Source of the DNA: an uncultured Mycoplasmatota bacterium
GTDB taxonomy: Bacteria; Bacillota_I; Bacilli_A; RF39; UBA660
DNA: 37,348 bases
NCBI GenBank assembly: GCA_947649365.1
Contig: CANSRH010000018.1
Span: forward strand, 1 to 37,348
Direction: 5' to 3'
Shown: positions 15,472 through 23,229 of the stretch, piece after piece
Numbering within the stretch: the first letter of the stretch is position 1
Layout: every line of letters begins with the position of its first letter
Translations under genes and position numbers: made by a program
The notes under the pieces: model-generated
What the model was told of the DNA's origin: nothing
The model's input: only the letters and a program-made list of their open reading frames with translations
The model's database searches: none

Positions 15472-17657
15472 TTTTTCTTCCTTTCTTTTTTATTTAATCT
15501 TAAAGCATTCAAAGTCACTGTTAAACTACTAAGTACCATAGCAATACTAGCAAAACTTGGATTCATTTTTATTCCAAAGGGTTCTAGTAAACCTATAGCA
15601 ATCGGAAGCATTATTAGGTTGTAAATAAATGCCCATGTCAAGTTTTCATACATGACTCGCACTGCTTCTTTACTTATATAAATAAAATCTAGTATGATTT
15701 TACTATTGTTATTCATTAGAATGACTTCTGATGCATCATGCGCAACATCTGTTCCATCATTTATACTGATTCCAATCGTAGATTTTACTAAAGCAGGAGC
15801 ATCATTTAAGCCATCTCCTACCATAATTACTTTATGCCCTTCGTGGACAAGAGTGTCTATAAATGACGCTTTGTCTTTTGGTAAGCAACTAGCAACTACT
15901 TTTTTGATACCAATTTCCTCTGCAACAATTTGTGCTGTTATTTCATGATCTCCAGTAAGCATAACAACGTCTTTTCCTTCTTTGTAAAATGACTTTACTA
16001 CTTCTTTCATATCTTCACGAACAATATCTTTTACTCCAATTAAACCTATAACATGTTCATTTTCAACTACATATAGAATACTACACCCCTCTTGTAATAA
16101 TTTTTTATAATCTTCTATATGCTTTTCTTTTATTTTTAATTTGTCCAATAGCTTTTCGTTTCCAATAAAATAGGTGTTATGAAGTATCTTTCCAGAAATG
16201 CCCATGCCTTCGTAATTTTTAAAATGCGTGACATTTAATTTTTTTGTCACTTCAAAGGCATTATGAATGGGATGGGTGGAAAATCGTTCTATGTTAGCAA
16301 CTAAATTGAGTAAATCTGTTTCTTTAATAGATAAATAGTTGTAACACTTATGGATTTTCAATTTTCCATAAGTCAATGTACCTGTTTTATCAAAAACAAT
16401 GGTATCAATGTTTTTGGCTTTTTCTAAAACTTCGCTATTCCGAAGAAAAAGACCAAGACGAGCGCATTTGCTATTTTCTACTACAACCACTAAAGGAACA
16501 GCTAGTCCTAAAGCACAAGGACATGCCACTACAAATATGGTAATAAAATGCAAGAATACTTCTTGAAATGCATGGCCAATCATAAGTTCTATTCCACAAG
16601 CCAAAATAGCAAATAAGAAAACAAATGGAACGAAATAACTTGACAGTTTATCAGCAATCCGTCCAGTTTTCGTTTTGGAATTGGTTGCTTCTACCACTAA
16701 ACTTACAATTTCAGATATGGTAGAGGACTTTCCAATTTTTACTGCTTTGTATTCTACTACTTCTTCATAATTAATCGAACCTGCTATGACTTTGTTTCCT
16801 TTTGTTTTTACTACAGGTTTACTTTCTCCTGTTAAAAAAGATTCATCTACATACGTTTTTCCTTTGGTAATTATTCCATCGACAGCAATTTTTTCTCCTA
16901 TTCTTGCAATTAAAATATCACCTGTTTTTACTTCATCAATACTTATTTGTTTTTCTATTTTTCCTTCTTTTTTGATTGCGAATTTTGGTGTCACTTCGAC
17001 CAGTGCACGAATAGCGTCTTTTGTTTTGTCTTTGCTAATCCCTTCTAAGTATCTTCCTAATTTTATAAAATAAATGACCATGCAAATGGATTCAAAATAA
17101 AGATGATGTACATAAAAACTATTTCCAAAAAAGATTTGACCCATTCCATATACACTATAAATAAAGCTAAAGAAAACACTAAGGAAAACTAAACTATCCA
17201 TGTTCGGCATTTTATGAACTATATTTTTTATTCCACTTTTTAAAATTTCATAACCATAGATAATAAAGAGCAAAGAAACTAAAAATGAAAAACTTACATA
17301 TAGTTTTGGATAATCCATATTAATATAAGGAAATTTTGGTAAGCCAACCATTGAGCCCATCATGATGAAGTAGAATAAAACGAGAAGTATACCCATTCCG
17401 ATTAAATTTCGTTTTTTCTTTTTTGTATTTTCAGTATGTTTTATCGACTGAAACTCTCCTTCACTTTTAAATCCTGCTTCTTCAATGTAATGTTCAATTG
17501 TTTTTCTAGAAATATTTTCATAGTGAATGGTTGCTATAGAAAGAATTAAATTTACACTAGATTCTTGTATTCCTTTTTGCTTGTTTAAGTATTTTTCAAG
17601 TCCTTGAGAACAAGCACTACAAGTCATTCCACTAATTTGTAAAACTATTTTTTTCAT
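15468..17657 (-). CDS. copA: Copper-translocating P1B-type ATPase
   Basis: A 729-residue Cu(I) exporter. One N-terminal HMA domain carries GMTCSACS. Eight membrane helices follow the P1B plan. The ion-binding CPC is in VACPCALGLAVPL (about 377), the phosphorylated Asp in FDKTGTLTYGK (about 422), and the hinge in MVGDGLNDAPAL. The final helix holds MVLSSLTVTLNALRL with the Met-x2-Ser-Ser of copper pumps. The TGES actuator loop is also present (LTGESKPV). It is preceded by csoR, with the copA start codon overlapping the csoR stop (17657). It removes cytosolic copper across the membrane. Assignment to copper rather than zinc or cadmium rests on CPC, MxxSS and the CsoR context. Confidence 0.93.
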   Translation of the reverse strand: MKKIVLQISGMTCSACSQGLEKYLNKQKGIQESSVNLILSIATIHYENISRKTIEHYIEEAGFKSEGEFQSIKHTENTKKKKRNLIGMGILLVLFYFIMMGSMVGLPKFPYINMDYPKLYVSFSFLVSLLFIIYGYEILKSGIKNIVHKMPNMDSLVFLSVFFSFIYSVYGMGQIFFGNSFYVHHLYFESICMVIYFIKLGRYLEGISKDKTKDAIRALVEVTPKFAIKKEGKIEKQISIDEVKTGDILIARIGEKIAVDGIITKGKTYVDESFLTGESKPVVKTKGNKVIAGSINYEEVVEYKAVKIGKSSTISEIVSLVVEATNSKTKTGRIADKLSSYFVPFVFLFAILACGIELMIGHAFQEVFLHFITIFVVACPCALGLAVPLVVVVENSKCARLGLFLRNSEVLEKAKNIDTIVFDKTGTLTYGKLKIHKCYNYLSIKETDLLNLVANIERFSTHPIHNAFEVTKKLNVTHFKNYEGMGISGKILHNTYFIGNEKLLDKLKIKEKHIEDYKKLLQEGCSILYVVENEHVIGLIGVKDIVREDMKEVVKSFYKEGKDVVMLTGDHEITAQIVAEEIGIKKVVASCLPKDKASFIDTLVHEGHKVIMVGDGLNDAPALVKSTIGISINDGTDVAHDASEVILMNNNSKIILDFIYISKEAVRVMYENLTWAFIYNLIMLPIAIGLLEPFGIKMNPSFASIAMVLSSLTVTLNALRLNKKERKKK

Positions 17658-17938
17658 TATTGAAATCTCCTAAATAAATTGACAACTTCATCAATGATTT
17701 CTAGATTCCCTTTTTCTAATTCTTCTGAAACACAATTGTACATATGATTTTCTAAAAGTAAGTTGGCTAAGCTTTTAATCGATTTATTTACAGCTTGTAA
17801 CTGGATTAAAATGTCATCGCAATATTTATCTTCTTCTATCATTTTCTTTATTCCATGGATTTGACCATCAATTCTATTGATTCGATTCGAAAGTGCTTTC
17901 TTTTCTTCAAAGGAACGATGAGTTTCTTTTTGATTCAC
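17657..17938 (-). CDS. csoR: CsoR-family copper-sensing repressor
   Basis: A 93-residue all-helical regulator starting at GTG 17938, 7 nt after AGGTG. The Cys-His-Cys ligand set appears as KYCDDI and ENHMYNC, matching Cu(I)-binding CsoR; RcnR-type nickel sensors would show a His N-terminus. RINRIDGQIHGI is the family's first helix. It should bind the operator at 17965-17980 without copper and release when Cu(I) binds, inducing its own operon. Confidence 0.93.
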   Translation of the reverse strand: MNQKETHRSFEEKKALSNRINRIDGQIHGIKKMIEEDKYCDDILIQLQAVNKSIKSLANLLLENHMYNCVSEELEKGNLEIIDEVVNLFRRFQ

Positions 17939-17959
17939 TCTATTTCACCTCATGAAACA

Positions 17960-17988
17960 ATCATATACCCTAGGGGGTATTTTGTAAA
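17960..17988 (-). promoter_or_regulatory. Copper operon promoter with CsoR box in its spacer
   Basis: Minus strand: -35 TTTACA (17983-17988), 17-bp spacer, -10 TATGAT (17960-17965). The near-palindrome ATACCCCCTAGGGTAT (17965-17980) fills the spacer and is a classical CsoR box, so repressor and RNA polymerase compete. A second half site, CATACCCCC, lies at 17992-18000. Confidence 0.85.
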
Positions 17989-18012
17989 GAAGGGGGTATG
18001 TTTTAGCAAAAG

Positions 18013-18033
18013 AAAATCGCATTTCTGCGATTT
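18013..18033 (-). terminator. Terminator of the 18032-18571 gene
   Basis: Minus strand: AAATCGCA, loop GAAA, TGCGATTTT, then TCTTTT. It overlaps the stop codon and isolates this gene from the copper operon promoter downstream. Confidence 0.75.
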
Positions 18034-18571
18034 ATCTTTTTAATACATGTTTATGTACAAGTGGTTCTTCTCCTGTATTTTCTGGTTGGTTTAAATATTT
18101 TTCTGTTTTTTCATCTGGCGCTATTGTTTTCATATCGTCTGAAAATTGCTCTAACAACGGACAGACCATTTCAAAAGCTTTTTCAGCACGGAAAAATATA
18201 GGTTTTCCTAAAATTTTTCTAAAAGGTTTAATTGTAGGTTCTTTATCTTCATCACCCACATTCTGAAAAACAAAACCATATTTACCAGCTACAATTGTTC
18301 CAGTACCATAATTAAATATTGAACTACAATAATTAAACTGGAATGGTATTCCGTTTATCTGACTTTTTGCCCCTACATGAACATAAGGATCCATCCCCCC
18401 ACAAGATGTAAATTCAACTTTTGCCCCTTTAGCAGTTATAAACGTTGCTTTACTTCCATTTGGGGAACACATTCCCCATTTAAAATCCTCATTCATATTT
18501 TGATACACATAAGATGTAACTACTAATCTTGTTTCTTCTATTTTAGCTGCAATTTGCTTGTTATTTTCCAT
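18032..18571 (-). CDS. Conserved-looking cytoplasmic protein of unknown function
   Basis: A 179-residue soluble protein without signal peptide or membrane segment. GGGGGA precedes the ATG and a strong promoter lies upstream. The middle contains Gly- and Cys-rich beta-type stretches (KWGMCSPNG, FTSCGGMDPYVHV, NYCSSIFNYGTG). I recognise no domain. It is monocistronic between its promoter and a terminator overlapping the stop. A run of six G encodes part of the CGGM stretch (18395-18400 on the plus strand), the next longest G/C run in the window. Confidence 0.6.
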   Translation of the reverse strand: MENNKQIAAKIEETRLVVTSYVYQNMNEDFKWGMCSPNGSKATFITAKGAKVEFTSCGGMDPYVHVGAKSQINGIPFQFNYCSSIFNYGTGTIVAGKYGFVFQNVGDEDKEPTIKPFRKILGKPIFFRAEKAFEMVCPLLEQFSDDMKTIAPDEKTEKYLNQPENTGEEPLVHKHVLKR

Positions 18572-18603
18572 TTATATTCCCCCTTTTTTAAATAAATGAG
18601 ATT

Positions 18604-18631
18604 ATTCTATCAAAAAAAAAAAGATTGTCAA
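18604..18631 (-). promoter_or_regulatory. Promoter with a T11 run in its spacer
   Basis: Minus strand: -35 TTGACA (18626-18631), 16-bp spacer containing eleven T (A11 on the plus strand, 18612-18622), -10 TAGAAT (18604-18609). One extra base gives the optimal 17. A/T runs are common here, so a switch is less convincing than for the G tracts. Confidence 0.6.
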
Positions 18632-18645
18632 GGTCTATATAACAA

Positions 18646-18819
18646 TCATTTTAACATATCCTCTATTGCTTTTTTGTAAATACGTTTGGCTATTTGTTTT
18701 CCATTGAGAATGCATTCCATAAAATTTTTCATCATGACTCTGCTGTTGATTTCTAATACTAAAAGTTCTTCTTTTGTTGTTGTGTGATAAATACCATTGC
18801 CACAGGTGCCTCTATGGTT
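18646..18819 (-). pseudogene. Decayed coding remnant, unknown
   Basis: A 58-codon open stretch with no start, reading RGTCGNGIYHTTTKEELLVL and then NSRVMMKNFMECILNGKQIA, with protein-like composition and a TGA stop. A second stretch in another frame (18837 to about 18920: KEIYEELKIVFSLVSKDWKE) lies immediately upstream. Together they fill the 350-bp gap between two genes and look like pieces of one broken gene. I cannot name the parent family. Confidence 0.35.
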
Positions 18820-18922
18820 TTAAATAAACTTATAACCTACAATTCTTCTTCATTTATTTCCTTCCAATCTTTGGATACTAAAGAAAAAACGATTTTTAAT
18901 TCTTCATAAATTTCTTTTATTC

Positions 18923-19930
18923 CTATTTTTCTTCTTTGGCTGGCCAGTTTTCTTTGATGCTGAAGCACATCGCATAGATAGCAATTTCCGTTACTATCTT
19001 AGCGAAAATAGTGGGTAAATTAAATACAGAAGTTAAACATGCTAAGATGAGCATATTGGCAAGTAAAATGAGTCCTACAAAGAGAAAGTATAATTTGGCT
19101 ACTTTGGAACTGCTTGTTTCTTCTTTGTATATTTGTTTTTTGTCTCTATTGAAGTTAATTAGTGCACTTATGAAACGAGCAAATAGATTGGCTAAAATTA
19201 CTTGTTTAGAGAAAAAATAGAAGATGAGAAAGAAAACAAAATCAATAGCTAGACCAAGAAGTGGAAACATGGCAAATGTAAAGATTTCTTTTTCGGGAGT
19301 TTTTATTTCTTTCTTTTCTATTTGAAGTTGTTCTTCTTTGGTAAGAGCAATTTCTTTTATTTCTATGTTTTGTTCAGCACATTTTAATAAACAATTGATT
19401 TCATAATCAAAATGATTTCCTTTTGTTCCTAATAAAAATTCAGTTAAATTGCTAGTAAATGCTCGCAATCCGGCTTGAGCATCATAGATTTCTTTTCCTG
19501 TTTTTTTCTGATAAGCTAGACGCATGGCTTCGCTTCCTAGTTTTTTTATTTTGGATGTTTCTTTGGTTCTTCTTTTTGCTCCTAAGACTAGTGCGTTAGG
19601 ATTTTTGCTTGCTTCTTCTAGAACCAATTTTATGTCTTCTACCGCATATTTTTTTTGGTAATCCATGGTGGCTACTATATAATTTGTTTTGCAATTTTCT
19701 TTAATGTATTGTAGTCCTGTTTTTATAGAAGCACCCTTCCCTTTGCTAAATTCATGTTTGATTACTTTTACTATTTTTTCTGCTTCTTCAAACGTTTTTT
19801 GGAAGCTTATACTACTTCCATCGTTTATCACTAATACTTGCAACCCTATTTGTTTTAATTCTGTTAGAAAAGAAACAAAAGTTGTATCAGGTTCAAAAGC
19901 AGAAATTAAAACTATTTTTAAATCATTCAT
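18923..19930 (-). CDS. GT2 (DPM1-like) glycosyltransferase fused to a GtrA domain, DxD replaced
   Basis: A 335-residue protein from the ATG at 19930, 9 nt after GGGAG; the in-frame ATG at 19948 has no RBS. Residues 1-210 are a polyprenyl-phosphate glycosyltransferase fold (VLVINDGSSISF, FSKGKGASIKTGLQYIKEN, DAQAGLRAFTSN, HFDYEINCLL). Residues about 215-330 are a four-helix GtrA domain. The family's metal-binding DADGQH is here DYQKKY (in VATMDYQKKYAVEDI), so the second Asp is missing. It could be an altered or inactive enzyme, or use another metal ligand. The expected role is transfer of a sugar to a lipid carrier and its flipping for wall decoration. It is the only gene of its transcript visible. 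Confidence 0.8.
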   Translation of the reverse strand: MNDLKIVLISAFEPDTTFVSFLTELKQIGLQVLVINDGSSISFQKTFEEAEKIVKVIKHEFSKGKGASIKTGLQYIKENCKTNYIVATMDYQKKYAVEDIKLVLEEASKNPNALVLGAKRRTKETSKIKKLGSEAMRLAYQKKTGKEIYDAQAGLRAFTSNLTEFLLGTKGNHFDYEINCLLKCAEQNIEIKEIALTKEEQLQIEKKEIKTPEKEIFTFAMFPLLGLAIDFVFFLIFYFFSKQVILANLFARFISALINFNRDKKQIYKEETSSSKVAKLYFLFVGLILLANMLILACLTSVFNLPTIFAKIVTEIAIYAMCFSIKENWPAKEEK

Positions 19931-20035
19931 CCCTATATTCTCCCTCATTTTTTGTTGTTAGTTTTATTTTATCATCTTTCTCATTTTTTAAAAATAGAAA
20001 ATGCGTTTCTTTGGGCAGGAGATAAAGTTTTTTCT

Positions 20036-20070
20036 ACTAAAAAAAGAAATACTAGATGTCCTAGATTTCT
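20036..20070 (-). terminator. Terminator of the vanW-ligase-racemase operon
   Basis: Minus strand: AGAAATCTAG, loop GACATC, TAGTATTTCT then a T run; one mismatch in the stem. It overlaps the racemase stop codon at 20061. Confidence 0.7.
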
Positions 20071-21212
20071 TCTCTTTTGTTATGATAAATTTTATGTAAA
20101 CGAGAACCTAGTCGACAAAGAAGCTCATTGGTAATTGTTCCTGCTAGACTCGCTACTTCTTCTGCTGTTATTTCAGGAGTGTTCCCAATCAGTGTTACGA
20201 TGTCTCCTGCTTTTATTTCGGGAATATTGGTGACATTTATCATTAGTTGGTCCATACAAATACGTCCTATTACTTCTGCATATTGGTTGTTTACTATCAC
20301 TTTGGCACCTTTGTTTGATAGCTCTCTTGGATAACCATCTGCATATCCTATGGATACAGTGGCTATTTTTTCTTTTTGGTTTGCTTTGTAAGTTCTTCCA
20401 TAACCTACTGTTTCTTCTTCTTTGATTTCTTTTACACTGGTTATTCTTGCTTTGACACTTAATACTGGATGTAAAGTAAGAGATGTCTTTTTGTAGACTT
20501 CTTTTGTACTATCTACTCCGTAAAGTATGATTCCAGGTCTTACGTAGCTGTATTCATAGTTATCATTGTAGTTTAAAATGCCATAACTGCTTTGCATGTG
20601 TACTTTTCCAACATTGTATCCATCTTCTTTTAGTTTTTTTATTAATTGTTCCATTCTTTTATTTTGAAGGTTGGAAAACGCTATGGCTTCTTCTTGTTTA
20701 CTATCTGTAATACAAAAATGTGAATACATTCCTACTACATCGATTTCTTGCTTTTTGTACATGCTTTTTATAAAATCTATTTCGTGATAAGGAATTCCTA
20801 ACCGATTCATTCCTGTGTTGATTTTTAAATAAACTCTTAATTTTTTCTTTAATGGCATATGGAGAATTCGTTTTGCGTATTCTTGGTCAATTGCTGTGAT
20901 TATTAAGTCATGTTCAACTGCTAATCGTAAGCTTTGTATACTTACATGGCCTAAAATTAAAATGTTTCCTTTTGTATGATTTTCTCGTAAACTGATTCCT
21001 TCTTCTAATGTAGCAACTGCAAAATCTTCTATCCCTATTTTGTTTAAGTGTTTAGCAATTTCTATCATACCATGTCCGTAAGCGTCTGCTTTTACAACTG
21101 CCATGATTTTGGTTGAGGGAGAAATTATTTTTTGTATACTTCTTACATTTTCTTCTAATTTTGATAAATTGACTTCTATCCATGCTCTTTCTTTGGCTAG
21201 GTTATTGTGCAT
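20061..21212 (-). CDS. alr: PLP-dependent alanine/serine racemase, VanT-type residue at the substrate pocket
   Basis: A 383-residue soluble racemase without the membrane domain of VanT proteins. The PLP lysine is K41 in VVKADAYGHG; the base Tyr region is SIGYADGYPRE and the conserved MDQ is in RICMDQLMINV. The C-terminal pocket reads TITNELLCRLGSR: the Tyr of typical alanine racemases (TINYE in Geobacillus, Tyr354) is Asn362 here. As I recall, VanT_G uses Asn at this place to admit serine. The start overlaps the ligase by 11 bp with AGGA 7 nt upstream, so translation is coupled. It probably supplies D-Ser, D-Ala or both to the ligase. It could also be the cell's only alanine racemase. Confidence 0.85.
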   Translation of the reverse strand: MHNNLAKERAWIEVNLSKLEENVRSIQKIISPSTKIMAVVKADAYGHGMIEIAKHLNKIGIEDFAVATLEEGISLRENHTKGNILILGHVSIQSLRLAVEHDLIITAIDQEYAKRILHMPLKKKLRVYLKINTGMNRLGIPYHEIDFIKSMYKKQEIDVVGMYSHFCITDSKQEEAIAFSNLQNKRMEQLIKKLKEDGYNVGKVHMQSSYGILNYNDNYEYSYVRPGIILYGVDSTKEVYKKTSLTLHPVLSVKARITSVKEIKEEETVGYGRTYKANQKEKIATVSIGYADGYPRELSNKGAKVIVNNQYAEVIGRICMDQLMINVTNIPEIKAGDIVTLIGNTPEITAEEVASLAGTITNELLCRLGSRLHKIYHNKREEI

Positions 21213-22248
21213 TTTCTATTCCTAATTCAATTAATTTGTCTAGTACAAGAGAAAATTCTAAACCGATTTCTTTTAGCATGGAAGGATATCTACTATGTGA
21301 AGTACATCCAGGGATGGTGTTGACTTCGTTGAATACAATTCGTTTTTCAGGTGTATAAAACATGTCTACTCTTGAAAATCCTTTACAATTTAAACATTGA
21401 TAAATTTGTAAAGCTGTTTTTTTTATTTTGTCCCGTTCTTCTTCTGATAGACGAGCAGGTAGATGAATTTTACTGGTTTTTAAGTTGTATTTTTCTTCAA
21501 AGTCAAAGAACCCTTCTTGAAGCTCTATTTCGTCCACTTCCCCTATTGTTAGTTCTTCATTCCCAAGTATTGCACATCCTACTTCAAAACCATTAATATT
21601 CTCTTCAATTATTACTTCATTATCATAGTTAAATGCAAAGTCGATTGCTTTTTTCAATTGATTCTCTTCTGTTATTTTGGTGATTCCAAAAGAGGAACCA
21701 GCTTTTAAAGGCTTAACAAATAGAGGATAGTTTAATTTTTTTATTTCACACTCTTTTTCTTCTAGATTGTTTTTTGTTATTCGTACTGATTTTGGTACTT
21801 CTATTCCATTTAATCTTACTAATTCATGAGCTATAAATTTATCCATACATAGACTACTAGATAGCATTCCTGGTCCTACAAAAGGAATTCCAGCGAGTTC
21901 AAAGAGCCCTTGTAATCTACCATCTTCTCCGTTTTTTCCATGAAGTATCGGAAAGGCAATGTCAATGTTTATTACTTCTTTGGTGTCTATTATAATAAAG
22001 CCATGATCACTTCGATTGGAAGATATGGTTATTTTTTTGGTATATTCTTGTTGATTCCATTCATTTTTTTCTATTTTTTCAATGGGTCCTGTATATAAGT
22101 AAAAGTCCCCTTGTTCTGTTATACCTATTAAGGTTATTTCGTATTTTTCTTGGTTTAAGTTTTTTATGACTGATGTTGCTGAGACTAGTGAGACTCCGTA
22201 TTCACTAGAGCATCCTCCAAAAAAACATGCTACGTTTCTTTTTTTCAT
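21202..22248 (-). CDS. vanG-like: D-alanine--D-serine ligase-like enzyme (VanC/VanE/VanG clade of D-Ala ligases)
   Basis: A 348-residue ATP-grasp ligase. The N-terminus ACFFGGCSSEYGVSLVSA and LHGKNGEDGRLQGLFEL match VanC/VanG rather than housekeeping Ddl. The omega loop is GFFDFEEKYNL: the EKY (K253-Y254) excludes D-Ala-D-Lac enzymes such as VanA. F250 and R320 (in SHSRYP) occupy the places of Phe250 and Arg322 said to set D-Ser choice in VanC-2. It would make D-Ala-D-Ser (or D-Ala-D-Ala) for wall precursors in the cytoplasm. It overlaps vanW by 4 bp and the racemase by 11 bp. No housekeeping ddl is in view to compare with, so D-Ala-D-Ala activity cannot be excluded. Confidence 0.82.
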   Translation of the reverse strand: MKKRNVACFFGGCSSEYGVSLVSATSVIKNLNQEKYEITLIGITEQGDFYLYTGPIEKIEKNEWNQQEYTKKITISSNRSDHGFIIIDTKEVINIDIAFPILHGKNGEDGRLQGLFELAGIPFVGPGMLSSSLCMDKFIAHELVRLNGIEVPKSVRITKNNLEEKECEIKKLNYPLFVKPLKAGSSFGITKITEENQLKKAIDFAFNYDNEVIIEENINGFEVGCAILGNEELTIGEVDEIELQEGFFDFEEKYNLKTSKIHLPARLSEEERDKIKKTALQIYQCLNCKGFSRVDMFYTPEKRIVFNEVNTIPGCTSHSRYPSMLKEIGLEFSLVLDKLIELGIENAQ

Positions 22249-23069
22249 TCTTCTACCTCTTCTATTTTTGTATTTTCTGGTAGTTCGTACCCTACCGCAA
22301 CAATTTCATCGTAAAGTTTTTTCTTTTCAATTTTTTCTTTTGTTTCTTTATTTTTTATCGTTTTTATAATAGCAACACTTTCATAAACTTGATTCTTCTT
22401 TCTTATGTATTTGAAGTCTTCATTGGATATGATTGCCATTTCTTTTGTTTCATGGTTGGAAAGGATGGTTGCATACATGTATTCTTCGTCAAATGCTATA
22501 CGGATTTGATAAATATGGTCTGTATTATTTTTTACTTTTAAATCTTGCCATCCTTTGTTGATGGTCGCATCTACACCATCTAAGGCATCTTTGTCAGGAT
22601 TAGGAAATGATTTTATTTTGTGTCCATGTCTTTCTATGATTGTTAATGGTGTCATTAAAAAGGTATAGTACAAAAGATTACTTAAATGGCAAACTCCTCC
22701 CCCTTTTTCATGAATGATTTTATTGTTCCTTAATGTTAGTCCTTCTTTTAATTTCCCATATTTTTTGGTGTTTTTTTCTAGGTAATTGAAAGAAAAAATT
22801 TCGCCAGGATAAATATAAACTTTGTCCATGGTTTGACTGGTTATTTTTAAGTTGTGTACTTTGTTTTGTTGATAAATAATGTCATGACCACTTTGCTCAT
22901 TAATCATCCAAGTTTTGTTGGATGCAATTTCAAATGGTAAATACTCCCCTTTTTTCTTGGCATATTTGTTTTTGTCTAAAGCCATTTTGGTGTTTACTAT
23001 GACATTTCTTTGCCATATTCGTAATGGCACTAAAAAAGGAAAGATTTCTGTTATTCGTTTTCGCTTCAT
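22245..23069 (-). CDS. vanW: VanW family protein
   Basis: About 274 residues from ATG 23069, or 278 from ATG 23081; the second lies only about 5 nt from the predicted transcription start, so the first is preferred, but neither has a strong RBS. The VanW domain is clear: YPGEIFSFNYLEKNTKKYGK, LTLRNNKIIHEKGGGVCHLS, NLLYYTFLMTPLTIIERHGH. No signal peptide is evident. VanW occurs in vanB- and vanG-type operons and elsewhere; its function is unknown. It opens a three-gene coupled operon with the ligase and racemase. The C-terminus is highly charged (KETKEKIEKKKLYDEIV). Confidence 0.9.
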   Translation of the reverse strand: MKRKRITEIFPFLVPLRIWQRNVIVNTKMALDKNKYAKKKGEYLPFEIASNKTWMINEQSGHDIIYQQNKVHNLKITSQTMDKVYIYPGEIFSFNYLEKNTKKYGKLKEGLTLRNNKIIHEKGGGVCHLSNLLYYTFLMTPLTIIERHGHKIKSFPNPDKDALDGVDATINKGWQDLKVKNNTDHIYQIRIAFDEEYMYATILSNHETKEMAIISNEDFKYIRKKNQVYESVAIIKTIKNKETKEKIEKKKLYDEIVAVGYELPENTKIEEVEE

Positions 23070-23092
23070 TTTATCACTCATTTCTCTTTTTT

Positions 23093-23098
23093 ATTGTA
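23093..23098 (-). promoter_or_regulatory. Extended -10 promoter of vanW operon
   Basis: Minus strand TGGTACAAT, an extended -10 (TGn plus TACAAT). No good -35 lies 17 bp upstream, so activation or the extended -10 alone may be required. Confidence 0.5.
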
Positions 23099-23161
23099 CC
23101 ACTTTTCTGTATTTCCTATTGTTATTTCTGTTTCATAATGGTGTAAAATTGTTATTTGATA

Positions 23162-23203
23162 TGTAAACAAAAAGCATGTGGCGTCAATTTTTGTAAACAA
23201 AAA
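23162..23203. promoter_or_regulatory. Two 12-bp direct repeats upstream of vanW
   Basis: tgtaaacaaaaa at 23162-23173 and again at 23192-23203, starts 30 bp apart (about three helical turns). They lie 64-110 bp upstream of the vanW -10, a plausible position for activator binding, but could also be chance in A-rich DNA. Confidence 0.4.
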
Positions 23204-23222
23204 AACAAGAGTTTCTTGCTTT
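23198..23222 (-). terminator. Terminator of the M6 protease transcript
   Basis: Minus strand: AAAAAGCAAGA, loop AAC, TCTTGTTTTTTT. It follows the stop at 23230 directly and overlaps the second direct repeat. Confidence 0.7.
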
Positions 23223-23229
23223 TTCTTTG

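Noticed and set aside
18395-18400. G6 run in the 18032-18571 gene as a further switch
   Set aside because: Only six bases and in frame within a coherent protein; too short to call.
20061-23081. Complete vancomycin-resistance cassette
   Set aside because: No vanRS, vanXY, vanY or mobile-element genes adjacent; base composition matches the surroundings. Only a three-gene vanW-ligase-racemase set is present.
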